DNA of 64,000 nt, from contig JBANAY010000003.1 of NCBI GenBank assembly GCA_037952775.1, forward strand, positions 30,504,001 through 30,568,000, read 5' to 3'. How positions within the stretch are numbered: the stretch's first letter is position 1; each line of letters opens with the position of its first letter. Positions 22,026 to 33,051 of this stretch are shown one piece after another. This DNA comes from Clonostachys chloroleuca (Eukaryota; Ascomycota; Sordariomycetes; Hypocreales; Bionectriaceae). The notes beneath the pieces were generated by a model, which saw only the letters and a list, made by a program, of their open reading frames with translations, searched no databases and was not told where the DNA came from. Both the position numbers and the translations under genes were made by a program.

Positions 22026-24448
22026 ATGATGGGTAAACCCTCACACGCCATCACCCACACAACTGCGGAGTCATCGTCTGTGGACGATGAGGTCGTTGAC
22101 AATGAAATTGAGCGCAGCGAGCCCCTGAATCCTACAGAACAAAATTCTCAGCTCGTGAAAGGCGCAGTCGTTGTTCGTGATGGGAAGGACATTTCCGAGT
22201 ATGTTGTTAGCACTCAGGATGATGGCGACCCAGCTTGCACTTTTCGCTCCTTCATCATCGGATCAGGTTTGACTGCTCTTGCCGCTTGTATCAACCAGAT
22301 CTACTACTACAAGCCAGTTGAGGTGTCATTTGCTTCTGTTTTCCTCTGTCTGATGGCCTATGTTATTGGACTTGCCTGGTCTAAGCTGCTTCCACGCCGA
22401 GAGCATGTTCACAAGTTTTTGCCCTCACAAGCTGCATGGCTCGGTCCTGTTGTCCACTTTATCAATCCGGGACATTTTGGTCTGAAGGAGCATGCTGTCG
22501 CTTCAATTCTCTCTACCTCAAGCGGTAACGGAGCTGCCATTGTCCAAGTGTTTGGGGCTGAGAGGTTATTCTACAATCGTCAGACAGAAGCCGCTACTGC
22601 CATTCTCACCATCTTCTCTGCTTCAATTTTTGGGTATGGTCTCGTTGGCCTCCTAAGGTCGATCATTGTTCATCGTAAGTTCATTGCTCTCTTGTTGTTC
22701 AGGAGCATATCAGCTAACATTAGTTCTCTTAGCGACTGAAATGGTTTGGTGGCAATGCTTGCCAATGATATCCATCTACCAGACCTTCCACCGCGACCCG
22801 AAAGGCGCCAACAGAGACCGCCTGCGCATGTTTGGCTTTACTTCGATCGGCATGCTGATTTGGGAGCCAATTGCTTCCTACATTTGGCCATGGTTGAACG
22901 GCATTTCGATTCCATGCCTTGCTTCGATGCATGCCCCTTCTAGTACTAGGACGGTGATCAAGAATGTATTCGGTGGGATTTCTTCCAACGAAGGTCAAGG
23001 CCTCTTCAATTTCTCACTTGACTGGCAGTACATCACCTCCCGATATATGTCTCTACCATTATTGCAGCAGGCAAACTCCTGGGTTGGGATCCTTATTTCT
23101 TACATCATGTGCTTCTCGCTGTACTATGGAGGTGCCTGGGGTGCAAAGAAATTACCCTTCATGTCCACGGCCATGTTTGATGCAACCACTGGAAAGGTAT
23201 ATAACCAAACGGCCATCTTTGGTAGAACAGCCATCCTAGACCCCGCTGCCCTCGAAAAACACGGGCTACCCAGACTCACTGCAACCAATGTCTGGGCTAA
23301 TATGGCCGCAATGGCCGCTATTGGCGGCCTCTTCACTCACATTGGTCTGTTTTATGGTCCCAAGATCAAGCAGTCTCTTGCTCGCGCATGGAAAAACGAG
23401 CAGCCTGATATACACTACAAGATCATGCAGCAAAACTACAAGGACGTTCCCCAGTGGTGGTATGCTATAGTTCTGCTGGTCGGGTTTTTCTTTGGTCTCG
23501 GGGCTATATACGTCGGGAACACTACACTTGACCCATGGGCCTACGTGGTTGCTATCCTCCTAGGCTGTATCATTGCTCCCTTTTCACTCTGCCTCTACGG
23601 CCTCCTTGGAACAAGCATATCCACCAACAATCTGTCCAAGATGCTTTGCGGTGTCCTCCAGCCTGGAAAGCCAGTTGCAAACCTCTACTTTTCCATGTTC
23701 AGTCACGAAGTAACCGTTCTGTCTGTTTTCCTAGCCACGGATCTCAAGATGGCACAGTATCTTAAGATTCCATGGCGTACCATGTTTCTCCTTCAGACAT
23801 ACGGCAGTCTTCTTGGCACGGCGCTCAACTATGTCATCATGGATAACATTGTTACTAATCGCCGAGAAATCCTTCTGGACCCCATTGGCAATCAAGTCTG
23901 GAGTGGTCAAAAGATCCAGTCCCTCAACACAAATGCCGTCACTTGGTCGTTGGCTAAGTATGTGTATGGCTTTAACAAAGATGGATACGGGTGGATTCCC
24001 CTCTCGATTCTCTTTGGTGCTGCTGTTCCTGTGGTCCATTGGCTCATCTCACGGAAGTTTCCCACTATATGGGGTCACGATACTCGCAAGATGGTGTCTC
24101 CTGTCATCTTCCACAACGCTTCCTCTACAACCGCAGGCACTACATCCGTGGTTTGGTCTCAGGTTGCTACAGGGATAATATCTCAATGGTGGCTGCGTCT
24201 GCGGCACCCTGCATGGTTCGGCAAGTACAATTACATTGTCGGTGGCGGCTTGGATGCGGGAGCCAAGGTCATGATGTTCATTCTTACGTTCTCTGTGTTC
24301 GGTGGCTCTGGCGCTGAGGTTCCTTTCCCCAAGGTAAGTCATCATAGCCATCATATCGATACATTCATGTAATTAACAACATTTTTAGTGGTGGGGCAAT
24401 CCCGTATCCAGCGCAAAGCAGTATGCTGACTACTGTGGCACTGGTTAA
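22026..24448 (+). CDS. OPT-family oligopeptide transporter
   Basis: Exons 22026-22674, 22733-24333 and 24389-24448 give 769 residues. The product is a polytopic plasma-membrane carrier of the OPT family, which imports small peptides or related compounds by proton symport. A hydrophilic acidic N-terminus of about 75 residues precedes the first helix. Family hallmarks are INPGHFGLKEHAV, HPTEMVWW (restored exactly by the first intron, which interrupts the Pro codon), DWQYITSRYMSLPLLQQANS, and the conserved GKPVANLYFSMFSHEVT segment. The last intron removes the frame that would end at 24372. The spliced C-terminus WWGNPVSSAKQYADYCGTG is typical: family proteins end with a W-WGN and a D-Y-C segment. 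No disruptions are seen. The full-length frame contrasts with the broken genes on its left. Confidence 0.92.
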
Positions 24449-25138
24449 ACACTGATGACAACTAGTAATACTCATTTATCGAGGTTAGATGAACTGTCTA
24501 GTCTTACTTCATGGGTCTCATAACAGTTAAACAAGTTAGAAAAAATAGAACGTCAAATGGAATTTACGCGTCTCATACACTTGGTTGAAGCTTGCTTAAT
24601 GATATGACCTTGGCTTCTCCTGATGAAGACGGCCTAGTCATGCTTATGTCTAGGGTCTACATCTATGACACACAGTAAAATATTACCTTATTTCATTACT
24701 TTGAACCAGGTAGCATTGGTAACATAGTTTATTTAGACCACATGTCTGTGATTAAATCTAATACTCGTTTATCGGACTATAATCGACGGAACTGCCGGAG
24801 CTCTGGTAGAAGCTACCTGATCAATATTCAGAGAAATCAAAGGTCGTATGCACCATCATGACCGTTCCCGCGGTCTATATTTCTTGGATGAACCCAAACG
24901 CCTCGTTTCGTTCTTATTTGAACCGCACGCTCCTCGGTGGAATCGGTCCAACTCAAGTCTGCGCTGGTCAATTCAAGTTCACAACCACAAGCACAACGTA
25001 CACACGTCGCTCGTCATAGGCCGCACGAGCTATCCACCCTTCCAGCCGTCGTATCAAGATCGCTGTCCCCAAAATATATTCAGAAACATGATTGGCCCGT
25101 GTTCTCTCAAGACGCCAGCGTCCGTGTGGTCAGAGATG
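24449..25138. other. Intergenic, no gene seen
   Basis: Spacer between the OPT transporter gene and the tRNA-like locus. Short open frames near 24848-25234 run across the tRNA-like sequence and are not credible genes. Confidence 0.45.
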
Positions 25139-25140
25139 GA

Positions 25141-25150
25141 AAAAAAAAAT
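25141..25150 (-). terminator. Poly-T Pol III terminator of the tRNA-like locus
   Basis: On the minus strand the discriminator base is followed at once by a run of nine T after one A, a strong RNA polymerase III stop. Confidence 0.7.
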
Positions 25151-25293
25151 TGGACGAACGGGGAATTGAACCCCGGACCTTTCGCAAAGCGCTATCAGAG
25201 AAGATGCGAAGCTATTCCTGTTAGTTGCTGCTGAAATGATTCTTTTCGGAAATTGGAAACATACCGAACGCCATACCCCTAGACCACACGCCC
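25151..25293 (-). tRNA. Intron-containing tRNA-like gene, isotype not assigned
   Basis: Read on the minus strand, the 5' part GGGCGTGTGGTCTAGGGGTA contains an A box (TGGTCTAGGGG). The 3' part CGGGGTTCAATTCCCCG forms a perfect five-pair T arm with a seven-base loop and a B box (GGTTCAATTCC). A discriminator A and a T-run terminator follow. About 70 bases separate the two halves in the anticodon region, as a long intron would. Weak points: the acceptor stem GGGCGTG/TTCGTCC has one mismatch and two G-T pairs, the anticodon stem TTCGG/GCGAA has one mismatch, and the usual T33 is not evident. It could be a degenerate tRNA or tRNA-derived sequence. Its 5' end overlaps the stop codon of the regulator gene on the same strand. 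Confidence 0.55.
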
Positions 25294-26925
25294 TATTGTT
25301 GGTTTGCTCCGTTCTGCAATTGCGAGATTCAATGCCTCCCTGTCCTCTGGGAATCGACAAAGGGCGTTGTCTACGTCCCAGGTAAGATCATAATTATGCT
25401 GCCTTTCATTCTTAATTTCATTCTCGTAACCGAGACATGCGGGATGGATCATGTAAACTGCCACGATCGCCTCCAAGGCCCGGAGTTGAGGAATCTCATT
25501 CCAGATGCCCGTGCTTACTTGTCTGAACTCATCGAAGATCTCCGGGTCCGGCGTCCCATAAACGACGCTCATTTCGTATACCATCCGCAAGGGAACCAGG
25601 TGGCACATGAGCATCCGTTGGTATATGGCCGCAAGTAGCACACACTTGAAGTATGTTTTTTTACCCATCATCAGATTCTTTGCATAAGACTCTTTAGCCA
25701 CCTTATCTCCTCCAGCATCGGTCTCTAGTGAGTCTTCTTGACTTCGCAGCGTCGAGTCCTTCATGTCCTGCAGTCTTTGGCGAATAGTTACGGCAAGTCG
25801 TGTCATACCTTGGCTGAATGGGTCGGCATATATTCGCCCAAAATCATGGTACAAAGGAGCGAGTCTTCTGGTGTATTTATGAAGAAGCAGCATGTCGTTT
25901 ATCAAAAAAGGTCGTACATCCGAGGTAGATGACTGTTCTTCTGCACACCGGTCGAATGCCTCCTTCCAAGGCGATGTCCTGATGAAGTCGTTCTCTCCGC
26001 TCCTAGTTGGATCACGCAACTTGAGAGGAGGGGTAAAACATTAGCTATGGTACCACACGATGTATTGTCGAACCTAGACTAACCAGAAGCCCATGAATTT
26101 CGTTCGTAACCGCGATCTCAAGCGGGTCCTCAAACTTCGGCAGTCCTCTTCTTATGAGGGCTTCTCTGATCCCTTTCAGATGCAAATCTGCATACCTGCC
26201 TCCATCAAAGAGCTTGCTCGTGCGTTCGAGAAGTGTCATCGCAGCCAGAGTTTCAATACTGCAGGCCTGAACTGCCACCAGTGCACGGCGGAGACTCCGC
26301 AGAAGCTTCCCGTACTGGGGCATCTCCATCAGTTCTCTTCGTTTCCGATGACGGCGGGAGTCTGACCATGCAGCACAAAAAAGGTCCACCGAGTCACGCA
26401 AACAGGCGCTCGCGCCCAGGCGTCGCGGAAGCTCAGGAAGGTAGCTCATGTGGACACTTATCAGTCCCTCTGAACCGTGATCCATGCTGGCGACGAGACG
26501 GACGCTGATTCGGTCCGCGAGAGTTGTGGGGTTGCTTCTGGGGAGCCCGACTTGAAGCAGGAGGCCGTATTCAGCTGACTCGTCCCCAACTTTTGAATAG
26601 TATACCTTGCGCAACCTCAGGGATGGGCTAGGGCTGCTGGATGGTGTTGACCTGCTGTCTGTTCCTGAAAATTCGCCCTGTGACTCGTCTGGATTCTCAC
26701 TGCGTGAAGCATTGTTGATAAACTTGACGAGCTGCGTAGGTCCTGGGCACTCAAGCCTACGCTGCTTGCATTGTTCGCAAGTTGGCCAAGTCTCGTCGCA
26801 CTAGGAGAGGTATGTTAGCTCGTCCTGAATTAGTCCGCCGTTGCGCCTGGGGCTGGAGGATGCACTACTCTGATCTTTCTCTGCTTGCAAGTCTGGCAGC
26901 CCCTCGACTTTGGAATGCCAGGCAT
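25279..26925 (-). CDS. Zn2Cys6 transcription factor
   Basis: Exons 26925-26869, 26800-26084 and 26019-25279 give about 504 residues. The first intron sits inside the zinc cluster. Spliced, it reads GCQTCKQRKIRCDETWPTC, then EQCKQRRLEC, a complete canonical C6 cluster near the N-terminus (residues 10-37). A Ser-rich linker follows, then a helical region typical of fungal_trans_2 regulators: FCAAWSDSRRHRKRRE, LRRALVAVQACSIETLAAMT, HLKGIREALIRRGLPKF. The chosen Met at 26925 precedes the cluster by nine residues. The frame is intact throughout. The end of the gene overlaps the tRNA-like locus by 15 bases. No obvious target gene sits next to it, since the flank on its 5' side is a 3.6-kb gene-poor stretch. 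Confidence 0.85.
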
Positions 26926-29900
26926 TATGTCGATATGCACAGTGAGAGAGTAAACGTTTGAAGTGAGAAGAACAAAAGAAATGACCTATGATGCAAGCAA
27001 AACAAGCATATACCAAAGACTGGTGATGAGCTAGCAACAAATATTGATTCCATTCGAGAGAAGCACCACCGGACTGGTGCAGAACTATATCTGCATGCTG
27101 ACGTCTGGTGGACGTTTTTAAGTTAGCCTGTCCCACACGTCCACACCAAGCAAGATCTTGTGAGTCGCCAAGGGGTACTACCGCCAGATGGGACTTTGGG
27201 GATGGAGGATCGGCATGGGTCCCAAGAATCGAGACAGGCCTGCTGTCAATTGATGATGCTGATGGAACTTAGGGGTAAAGGAGGCCTACCGGCAACCTGG
27301 TAGGTAGTATCGACCCTCTGTTCTTGAAGGAGAGGTTCGACCTAGGTGAAATGGTGCATTATTTCCCTAAAGGGAGGTCGCCGGCAGCTCATTGAGTGGC
27401 GAGGGCACCTCTTCCAGGCTCAGTCTCGCGGCAGCCACGCGTGTGCCCTGGCAGGATACGACAATAGAGATGAGCGATACCACGTTACCAGTATGACAGC
27501 GGTAGGGCTGATCCGCCGCCGACAGATCTGTCTTGTCTTCAGTGGAGGGACTTAAATTACACTTCGGCAGTAGATCTTATTATTACTACTAATTAGGCAT
27601 CATGATGGCAGTTACAAACGTAACCCGTTGGTTTGGTGCCGGACATACCTGGATGTTGTCTCGGCCAGTACCGGTATCGTCAGCCATTGATGTCAGCTTA
27701 GCTTATGCTGAACAACTAACGTACATCGGCATCACGAAAGGCCTCCCACTGGTTCGATCACGAATTCCAGGGTTAATTTTAAATATCCGGTCTCCCAAGA
27801 GATTGCCGTATGCCACTGTGGCCGGTCGTTAACCTCCTTGTCTGACTGAGCCATTGCGATTATTGCTTGTCGGCTGCTGATCCTTGCCTCCTAAGAAGCC
27901 TCCTAGGAGGCTAAGACAGACCCCGGTCGGTATATTTCCCCCGATTAGGAAGATTCTCGTACATTGGGGCTCCATCCGGCACTTAGCGGGCTCCTGGACT
28001 GGCCCCATACGAGCTGTAATCGCCGACCAGAACTGTGCCTGCCATGCATCTCGTCTGATGTCCAACCATGCCGCCTAGTTCGTTGCTAAATTTACCTCGG
28101 GGATTTCCAGACATGCCCACCCATGATTCTGCTGTGGCAGGTTGGTTTCTTGTTTTGTTATTTCTGCCCTCTTCTATGCTAGAGGCATGCCAAGCTGTTC
28201 AACTGCCGGAAATATATACAGGTATCGCCAACTACCTAGGTACTAGGCCTCCAACGAGGGTAACAAACTTGCTCCACTGATGTATTACCACCAGGAATCC
28301 TCTAACCCCTAAGACACCCGTGGAACCTAGTTGTTGGCGCGACATTGGCCGCCCCAGGCCTATTCAGCCTTCGCAGTGGCTGGACAAAAAGTAGAAGTGC
28401 ATTCCTCAGACTGAACGATCAGCAACTCAGTGTTTCAAGCCTAAATATTTCCAGCGAGTGAGGACAAAGGTCTCATGTCGGCTTATTCCGCCGCCTACTA
28501 GGTTGCAGAAAGCCCCTTCTTCCATTCCTCCCTTATTCCCCGGGCACAGTTAGCACTGGTCCTGCTTATTATTGTTTTCCCTTTCTCGTCTTTTGCTTTT
28601 CGGTGTTACATTCGCGAAATGAACGCATCAACCCATCACCGCGGCTTGCTCACCCATGTTATCTAGGAAGTGGTTCGCACGGGGCAACGGCAGTAGTGTA
28701 GGATTGCACATTCATGGCCACCACTATTACAACTAGACCCTTGCAAGGTGATATTCCACCGAATCCGGTAGTGTGTGAAATATGATAGAGGCGAGATAAG
28801 CTCTTTTGTAAACACGTATTCGGACCTAAAAAAAGTATCCGCCACGTGCTAACGTGAATCCCGGGAACTTGATATGTTCCGTGACTACTGGTAGCCAATA
28901 AAATAAGAATCCCATGATTCAGAGGGTCACCCTCAAGCGACGTCATGCACTTGGCCGAGAAAAGCACAGTAGGCGGAGGAACCTGGTAACCGGCCTGTCA
29001 GGTTCACTGCACCACCATGTGGAAAGCCTTTGTACAGGAGATTAGCATCCTATGAAGACAACACACCCAGAATTTGTTCAAAAAAGCCCTATCTCCTGCT
29101 GGTTGTCCCCCTTTTTCAATTTCCAAGTGCTTACAATAATCATCAGCAAGGTAGCTGGCCACCATCGTTACATCGTAAGTATCAATAGTTTATAGAAGCG
29201 TGCCCTTTCCAATCCCGCTTGAACTGAATTTTGGAACTTGCCACGCCAGAGGACCCTTTGAACGGTATTATGCCCCATAATAACGCCCTTTACCTGCATT
29301 CTTGTTGCCTTCACAAGGACTTTGGGTTATTCCTAAGTTCTATTTTGTACGCGTGTGAAAAAGCTAATGCTTTTTCGAGGAACTATCATGATCTAATTCA
29401 CAGTGTTACATTGCCATCATGCCAAGGAGGTCATGTAGCGACCCCAGTGCTCTTTGTTTATTATACGCAAGTCCCTCAACTCTCATGGAATTAGTAGATA
29501 CTTGAAATAACTTGTCTCAGAGTTTGACTAGTCTCATCCCCTCGTCGACCTTGTAGGTATTTATAGGTCAAGCTATTTCGGTATCAACTCCGTGCCTCGG
29601 AGCAGAGATTCCGCGCCATGCTGTTGTACGAGTACTCTATGGCCCGTAGATCACACAGCATCCAGGAACATGCACGATATGCCTACACTAGACTTGGTGG
29701 GTAAATATTATCTCAAACAGTTTTGCAAATCGTGAATATTTCTGCTCATATAACCTCGAAGATGAGGCTTACTAAATGTTTTCAGTCATATTCTCAAATT
29801 TATCCCAACTGCAGCTAACACGGAGTCAAGCTACCCAGGCTACATTTTGGGAATACTATGAATATATGTTCAGTTGAATTTTTCTAAAAAAGTGAATCGT

Positions 29901-30558
29901 ACTTATAAAAAGGTTCGGGTATAGACCGTAATTTGTGCGAAGACCGTGAAGAAAATTTATGCGTTATCAACTAGTATCTAGCCTGATCTTAGGACGCTAT
30001 CCCTTACTTACGGCATTGAAAAAAAAATCTATGAAGACTTTCCTGGTAAAGAGATCGTTTTTTAACAAAAAATAACGAGTGCTGTCGGATACGAGGACCG
30101 GATTCCGCTTGAAGTCTCCATGTGCTTCGGCAGCCAAGTGCCACAATGGTCAGGCAATAACCGTCTACCAAAATAAGTCTACTCCAACTCCCGTTCGCAA
30201 ATCTCTTTACTGCAGCTAAGGCTCCAAGTTATACGCATTGTCAATATATGAGAAAACCTATGAAGTAGGCTAACATACACCAAATCAAATGGCCATGATC
30301 TATAAGATGCCTACATCAACTTCGCTAAAGCCAGTAATGGCGTCTCTAAATTTGATTTCAAAACATTAAGGAAGTATATAACGACTGTAGTTTGTTACCA
30401 TATGGAGCAAATACTTGTTTGGGGAAACAGCTGCGCCAAGGAGATACAGACTCACAATCGAGCGCCGTTTCATCACCTACATCTAGCTCAGGGTTTTCAC
30501 ATTGAGCGCAATAACTAGCATGAAGTTTTATTCTCATAGATACTTTAATTTATCGATC
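26926..30558. other. Gene-poor region of 3.6 kb
   Basis: No frame longer than about 110 codons with recognisable content occurs on either strand. The first 2 kb is of mixed composition and includes a perfect 16-bp palindrome (27897-27912). From about 29500 to 30500 the sequence becomes AT-rich with poly-A/T runs. It may hold old repeat remnants, but no terminal repeats or coding relics could be named. Confidence 0.5.
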
Positions 30559-31698
30559 TCAGCTACCCCCGACAAAACCACTGGCACAAATTCGCAAATC
30601 CCCCAGAAGGAACGGATAATCATACGTGGTGTGCCTCCCGACCTTGATCTCGGCCGGCGTCCTATCCAAGGCCGCAATCTTGGCCTTCCAAGCCCGGATC
30701 CTCTCCAGCCACGCATCCTGCATCTCGGGCCGTATCATCCCCAGCCCCTCGAGTCCCTGGCAGACCATGGTGTTCTCCCACAACCGCTGCCTCCAGTCCC
30801 TCCCCTCCCCGCCGTCGAGCCACCACTCGTCCTCGAACCCATCCTGAAAGTCCTCCGCCGCCCTCTGGCGGAGACTCCCCCAGTGAGGTCTCCACCTCGA
30901 GCTTCGGAGGACCCAGACCAGTGCGATGTTGTTGTCCTTGGGGGGATCCAGGTAGTCAATGTTCTTCTCATCTTTGGCATACGGCCCCACGGGCTTGACA
31001 TCCCGGCGGGGATCCAGCTCGCCGTTGGGGAGACGGGCGTCCCGGGCGTTAATCCTACCGCGCAACTCACAGGCGAAGTCCGGGACGCAGTACTTGATGT
31101 ACTCCAGGCGCGTCTCGACACTCAGGGCACGATGGGTCGCGTCCCCGTCCAGATAGGCAGCCAGGTCTGGGGCGAAGAGCTCGCCGTAGATGGCGAGGTG
31201 GAAGAAGGTGCTGTTCGGGTCCGCGTCGATGGTGTAGGCGTCGTCCACGCCCCCGGACCAGAAGTCGGGCGTGGAGTACCACTGCTGGCCGACGCACTGG
31301 TCGATGATGTCCGTGACGGGGTTGATGACAGAGAAGCGCAGGGCGTGCATCTGGCGGATGCGGGGCATTGTGAGGCCGCAGTGAAGCAGGGCGAGATCAA
31401 GCATGCCGGCCGGGCCGTTCTGGAAGGCGAGCGCCAGGGCTGCCTCGTTGGCGGAGTCGAGACGGGCCCATTCTCCCAGTTGGCGAGCCGTGGCGGCCAC
31501 GAGGAACTCGGGAGACGGGCGGAAGAAGACGCGCGATTGGTTATTGGCGAGTCGCAGGATGGTGTTTGGGGCCACGGATTGGAGAGTGGTGCGGAGATAT
31601 GTGCATGTTGACGAGAGGGCAGAGTAGTCCTCAATATTGTGAAGACGATCTGCAAGGAGGAGGAGAAGCTCCGGCGCGAGAGAGGCCAAGGAAGCCAT
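30559..31698 (-). CDS. F-box-like protein, function unknown
   Basis: An intronless 379-residue protein. The N-terminal 35 residues (LAPELLLLLADRLHNIEDYS, then ALSSTCTYLRTTL) fit an F-box: an LP-like start, L-L-x-I-A-D-like helix and CR/CTYLR ending. An F-box would link it to Skp1 in an SCF ubiquitin ligase. The rest is acidic and Trp-rich (DEWWLDGGEGRDWRQRLWEN) and may hold degenerate ankyrin-like pieces (NSTFFHLAIYGEL). It is GC-rich compared with both flanks, and this composition also opens a 369-codon frame on the opposite strand, taken to be a shadow. The target is unknown. Confidence 0.7.
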   Translation of the reverse strand: MASLASLAPELLLLLADRLHNIEDYSALSSTCTYLRTTLQSVAPNTILRLANNQSRVFFRPSPEFLVAATARQLGEWARLDSANEAALALAFQNGPAGMLDLALLHCGLTMPRIRQMHALRFSVINPVTDIIDQCVGQQWYSTPDFWSGGVDDAYTIDADPNSTFFHLAIYGELFAPDLAAYLDGDATHRALSVETRLEYIKYCVPDFACELRGRINARDARLPNGELDPRRDVKPVGPYAKDEKNIDYLDPPKDNNIALVWVLRSSRWRPHWGSLRQRAAEDFQDGFEDEWWLDGGEGRDWRQRLWENTMVCQGLEGLGMIRPEMQDAWLERIRAWKAKIAALDRTPAEIKVGRHTTYDYPFLLGDLRICASGFVGGS

Positions 31699-32155
31699 AT
31701 TGTTCTCGATACTCTTGCAACTTAATTGCCCTCCTAGAGGTGATATGTGGTGATATGTGGTGATATATTGGGGTAGATATTATATGTAGCTGAGGCGGCA
31801 GGAGGACGTCGATTGACAGTGACTCACTCCCCGCTGATAGGATCGACAGAGAAGCCCAACGAGGGGCAGAATTGCTCATGTCAGCAAGACGAGCCAGAAA
31901 ACATCCGTTTGCCACCTTGCAAGCTTCGTCAATGCACACTTGCCAAAGTCATCTTCTAACTTGTTGTGAAATATTCATTGTGTCTATGCGCTGATATAAT
32001 CTAATAGCCAATCCAATCCAATATTCTATCTATAGTTCCAAACCAACACGCTGAATGCAAATACAAATGCCGGATATCATACTCTACCCATATCTTATAC
32101 GCTGACCCAAAATCAAATCATACGTCATTATTCTCCCCTCAATGTTGATATTGCA
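31699..32155. other. Intergenic with short tandem repeat
   Basis: Upstream of the F-box-like gene is a threefold GTGGTGATAT-type repeat (about 31738-31770). The remainder is the 3' flank of the Sfk1-like gene. No gene seen. Confidence 0.5.
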
Positions 32156-33051
32156 TTAATTGGAATTATTGCTGATGCTCGCAGCCTCCTCCATCTCTCT
32201 CTCGGTCAGCTTCTTGTGTCGTTTGCTGGGGTCTTTGGTCTCGACAGCTGGCCATAAGTCGATAACGAACGAGAAGACGTAGAAGCTGAAGATGAATGAA
32301 ATGATCCACTCGAGAACAGCAGCTGCATTGGTGTTTCTGGTTCTGCTGCACGCGCCGAAGGCGATGAGGAGGGCAAGTTCGACGATAATGAAGGTGAGTT
32401 TGATCCAAAAGGACAGGCGAAGCTCGGGGAAATCGCGGTTTTCTAAAAGAGAAGAAAAGAGTTGGGGTTAGCCGCAATTCTACAGTGTGAATCGGGGAGA
32501 TAAACCCGGAGGCAACATACTGAATTGGAGACGCTGGTATTCCCAGCAAAGAAAAATGGCAGAGATCAGGTATCCAATAATGAAGAGTGCCAAGAAGACC
32601 CAGTGCAGACGGCCATGCGTGCCCGTCTTAAAGATGGATAGGCAAATGAGGCCCACAGTTCCGACGGCGGCAAACAAGAGACTCAAAATGGAGAGAGCCT
32701 TCTCGCCCTTTGAGGAGTTGGGCACAAGTCGGCCCTTGTGTCTTAGCCAGCGCTCGGCGATGAAGGCAGCGTCGAGAAATACAGCCGTGAGAGTACATCC
32801 GGTAATGAAGAGAGGCTGTAAACGATCGGCGCCTATGTTGCTGATGTAGGCGATGGTGGCCCTCTCAGACATGGTGTCGTAGTGGCGGGAGTTCTCGTCG
32901 ATGATCCATGAGAGGAGCATGCCGAGGAGCATACCGAGCCATGCTAGGCCGGAAATTATTGGGAAGACCTGACAAGTCAGAATTAAGCGAGGCAGTAAAA
33001 ATGAAATGGGAGAATGCCTACCCAGTAAGAAACGTAAGCCGGTCTCTTCAT
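32156..33051 (-). CDS. Frag1/DRAM/Sfk1-family membrane protein
   Basis: Exons 33051-33022, 32968-32521 and 32442-32156 give 254 residues with about six transmembrane helices. The Sfk1 family acts at the plasma membrane, in yeast in phosphoinositide kinase Stt4 and lipid-asymmetry control; DRAM relatives are lysosomal. The spliced N-terminus MKRPAYVSYWVFPIISGLAW gives the first helix. Family markers include YISNIGADRLQPLFITGCTL, FIAERWLRHKGRL, LSIFKTGTHGRLHWVFLALF and AAVLEWIISFIFSFYVFSF. The first exon is only ten codons long. Longer upstream open sequence lacks an in-frame ATG, which fixes the start at 33051. All exon joins keep frame. Confidence 0.88.

Noticed and set aside
26801..27136. 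111-codon minus-strand frame around the first exon of the regulator at 25279-26925
   Set aside because: It runs through the zinc-cluster exon and its intron in the wrong frame; the spliced C6 cluster is the convincing reading.
30502..31611. Long open frame (369 codons) on the plus strand opposite the F-box-like gene
   Set aside because: It is fully antisense to a better-supported protein, has a Pro/Val/Gly-rich random composition and no domains; the high GC content explains the lack of stops.
32166..32549. 127-codon minus-strand frame over the last Sfk1-like exon
   Set aside because: Overlaps the conserved exon in another frame and lacks any helix pattern; the spliced frame is the real one.
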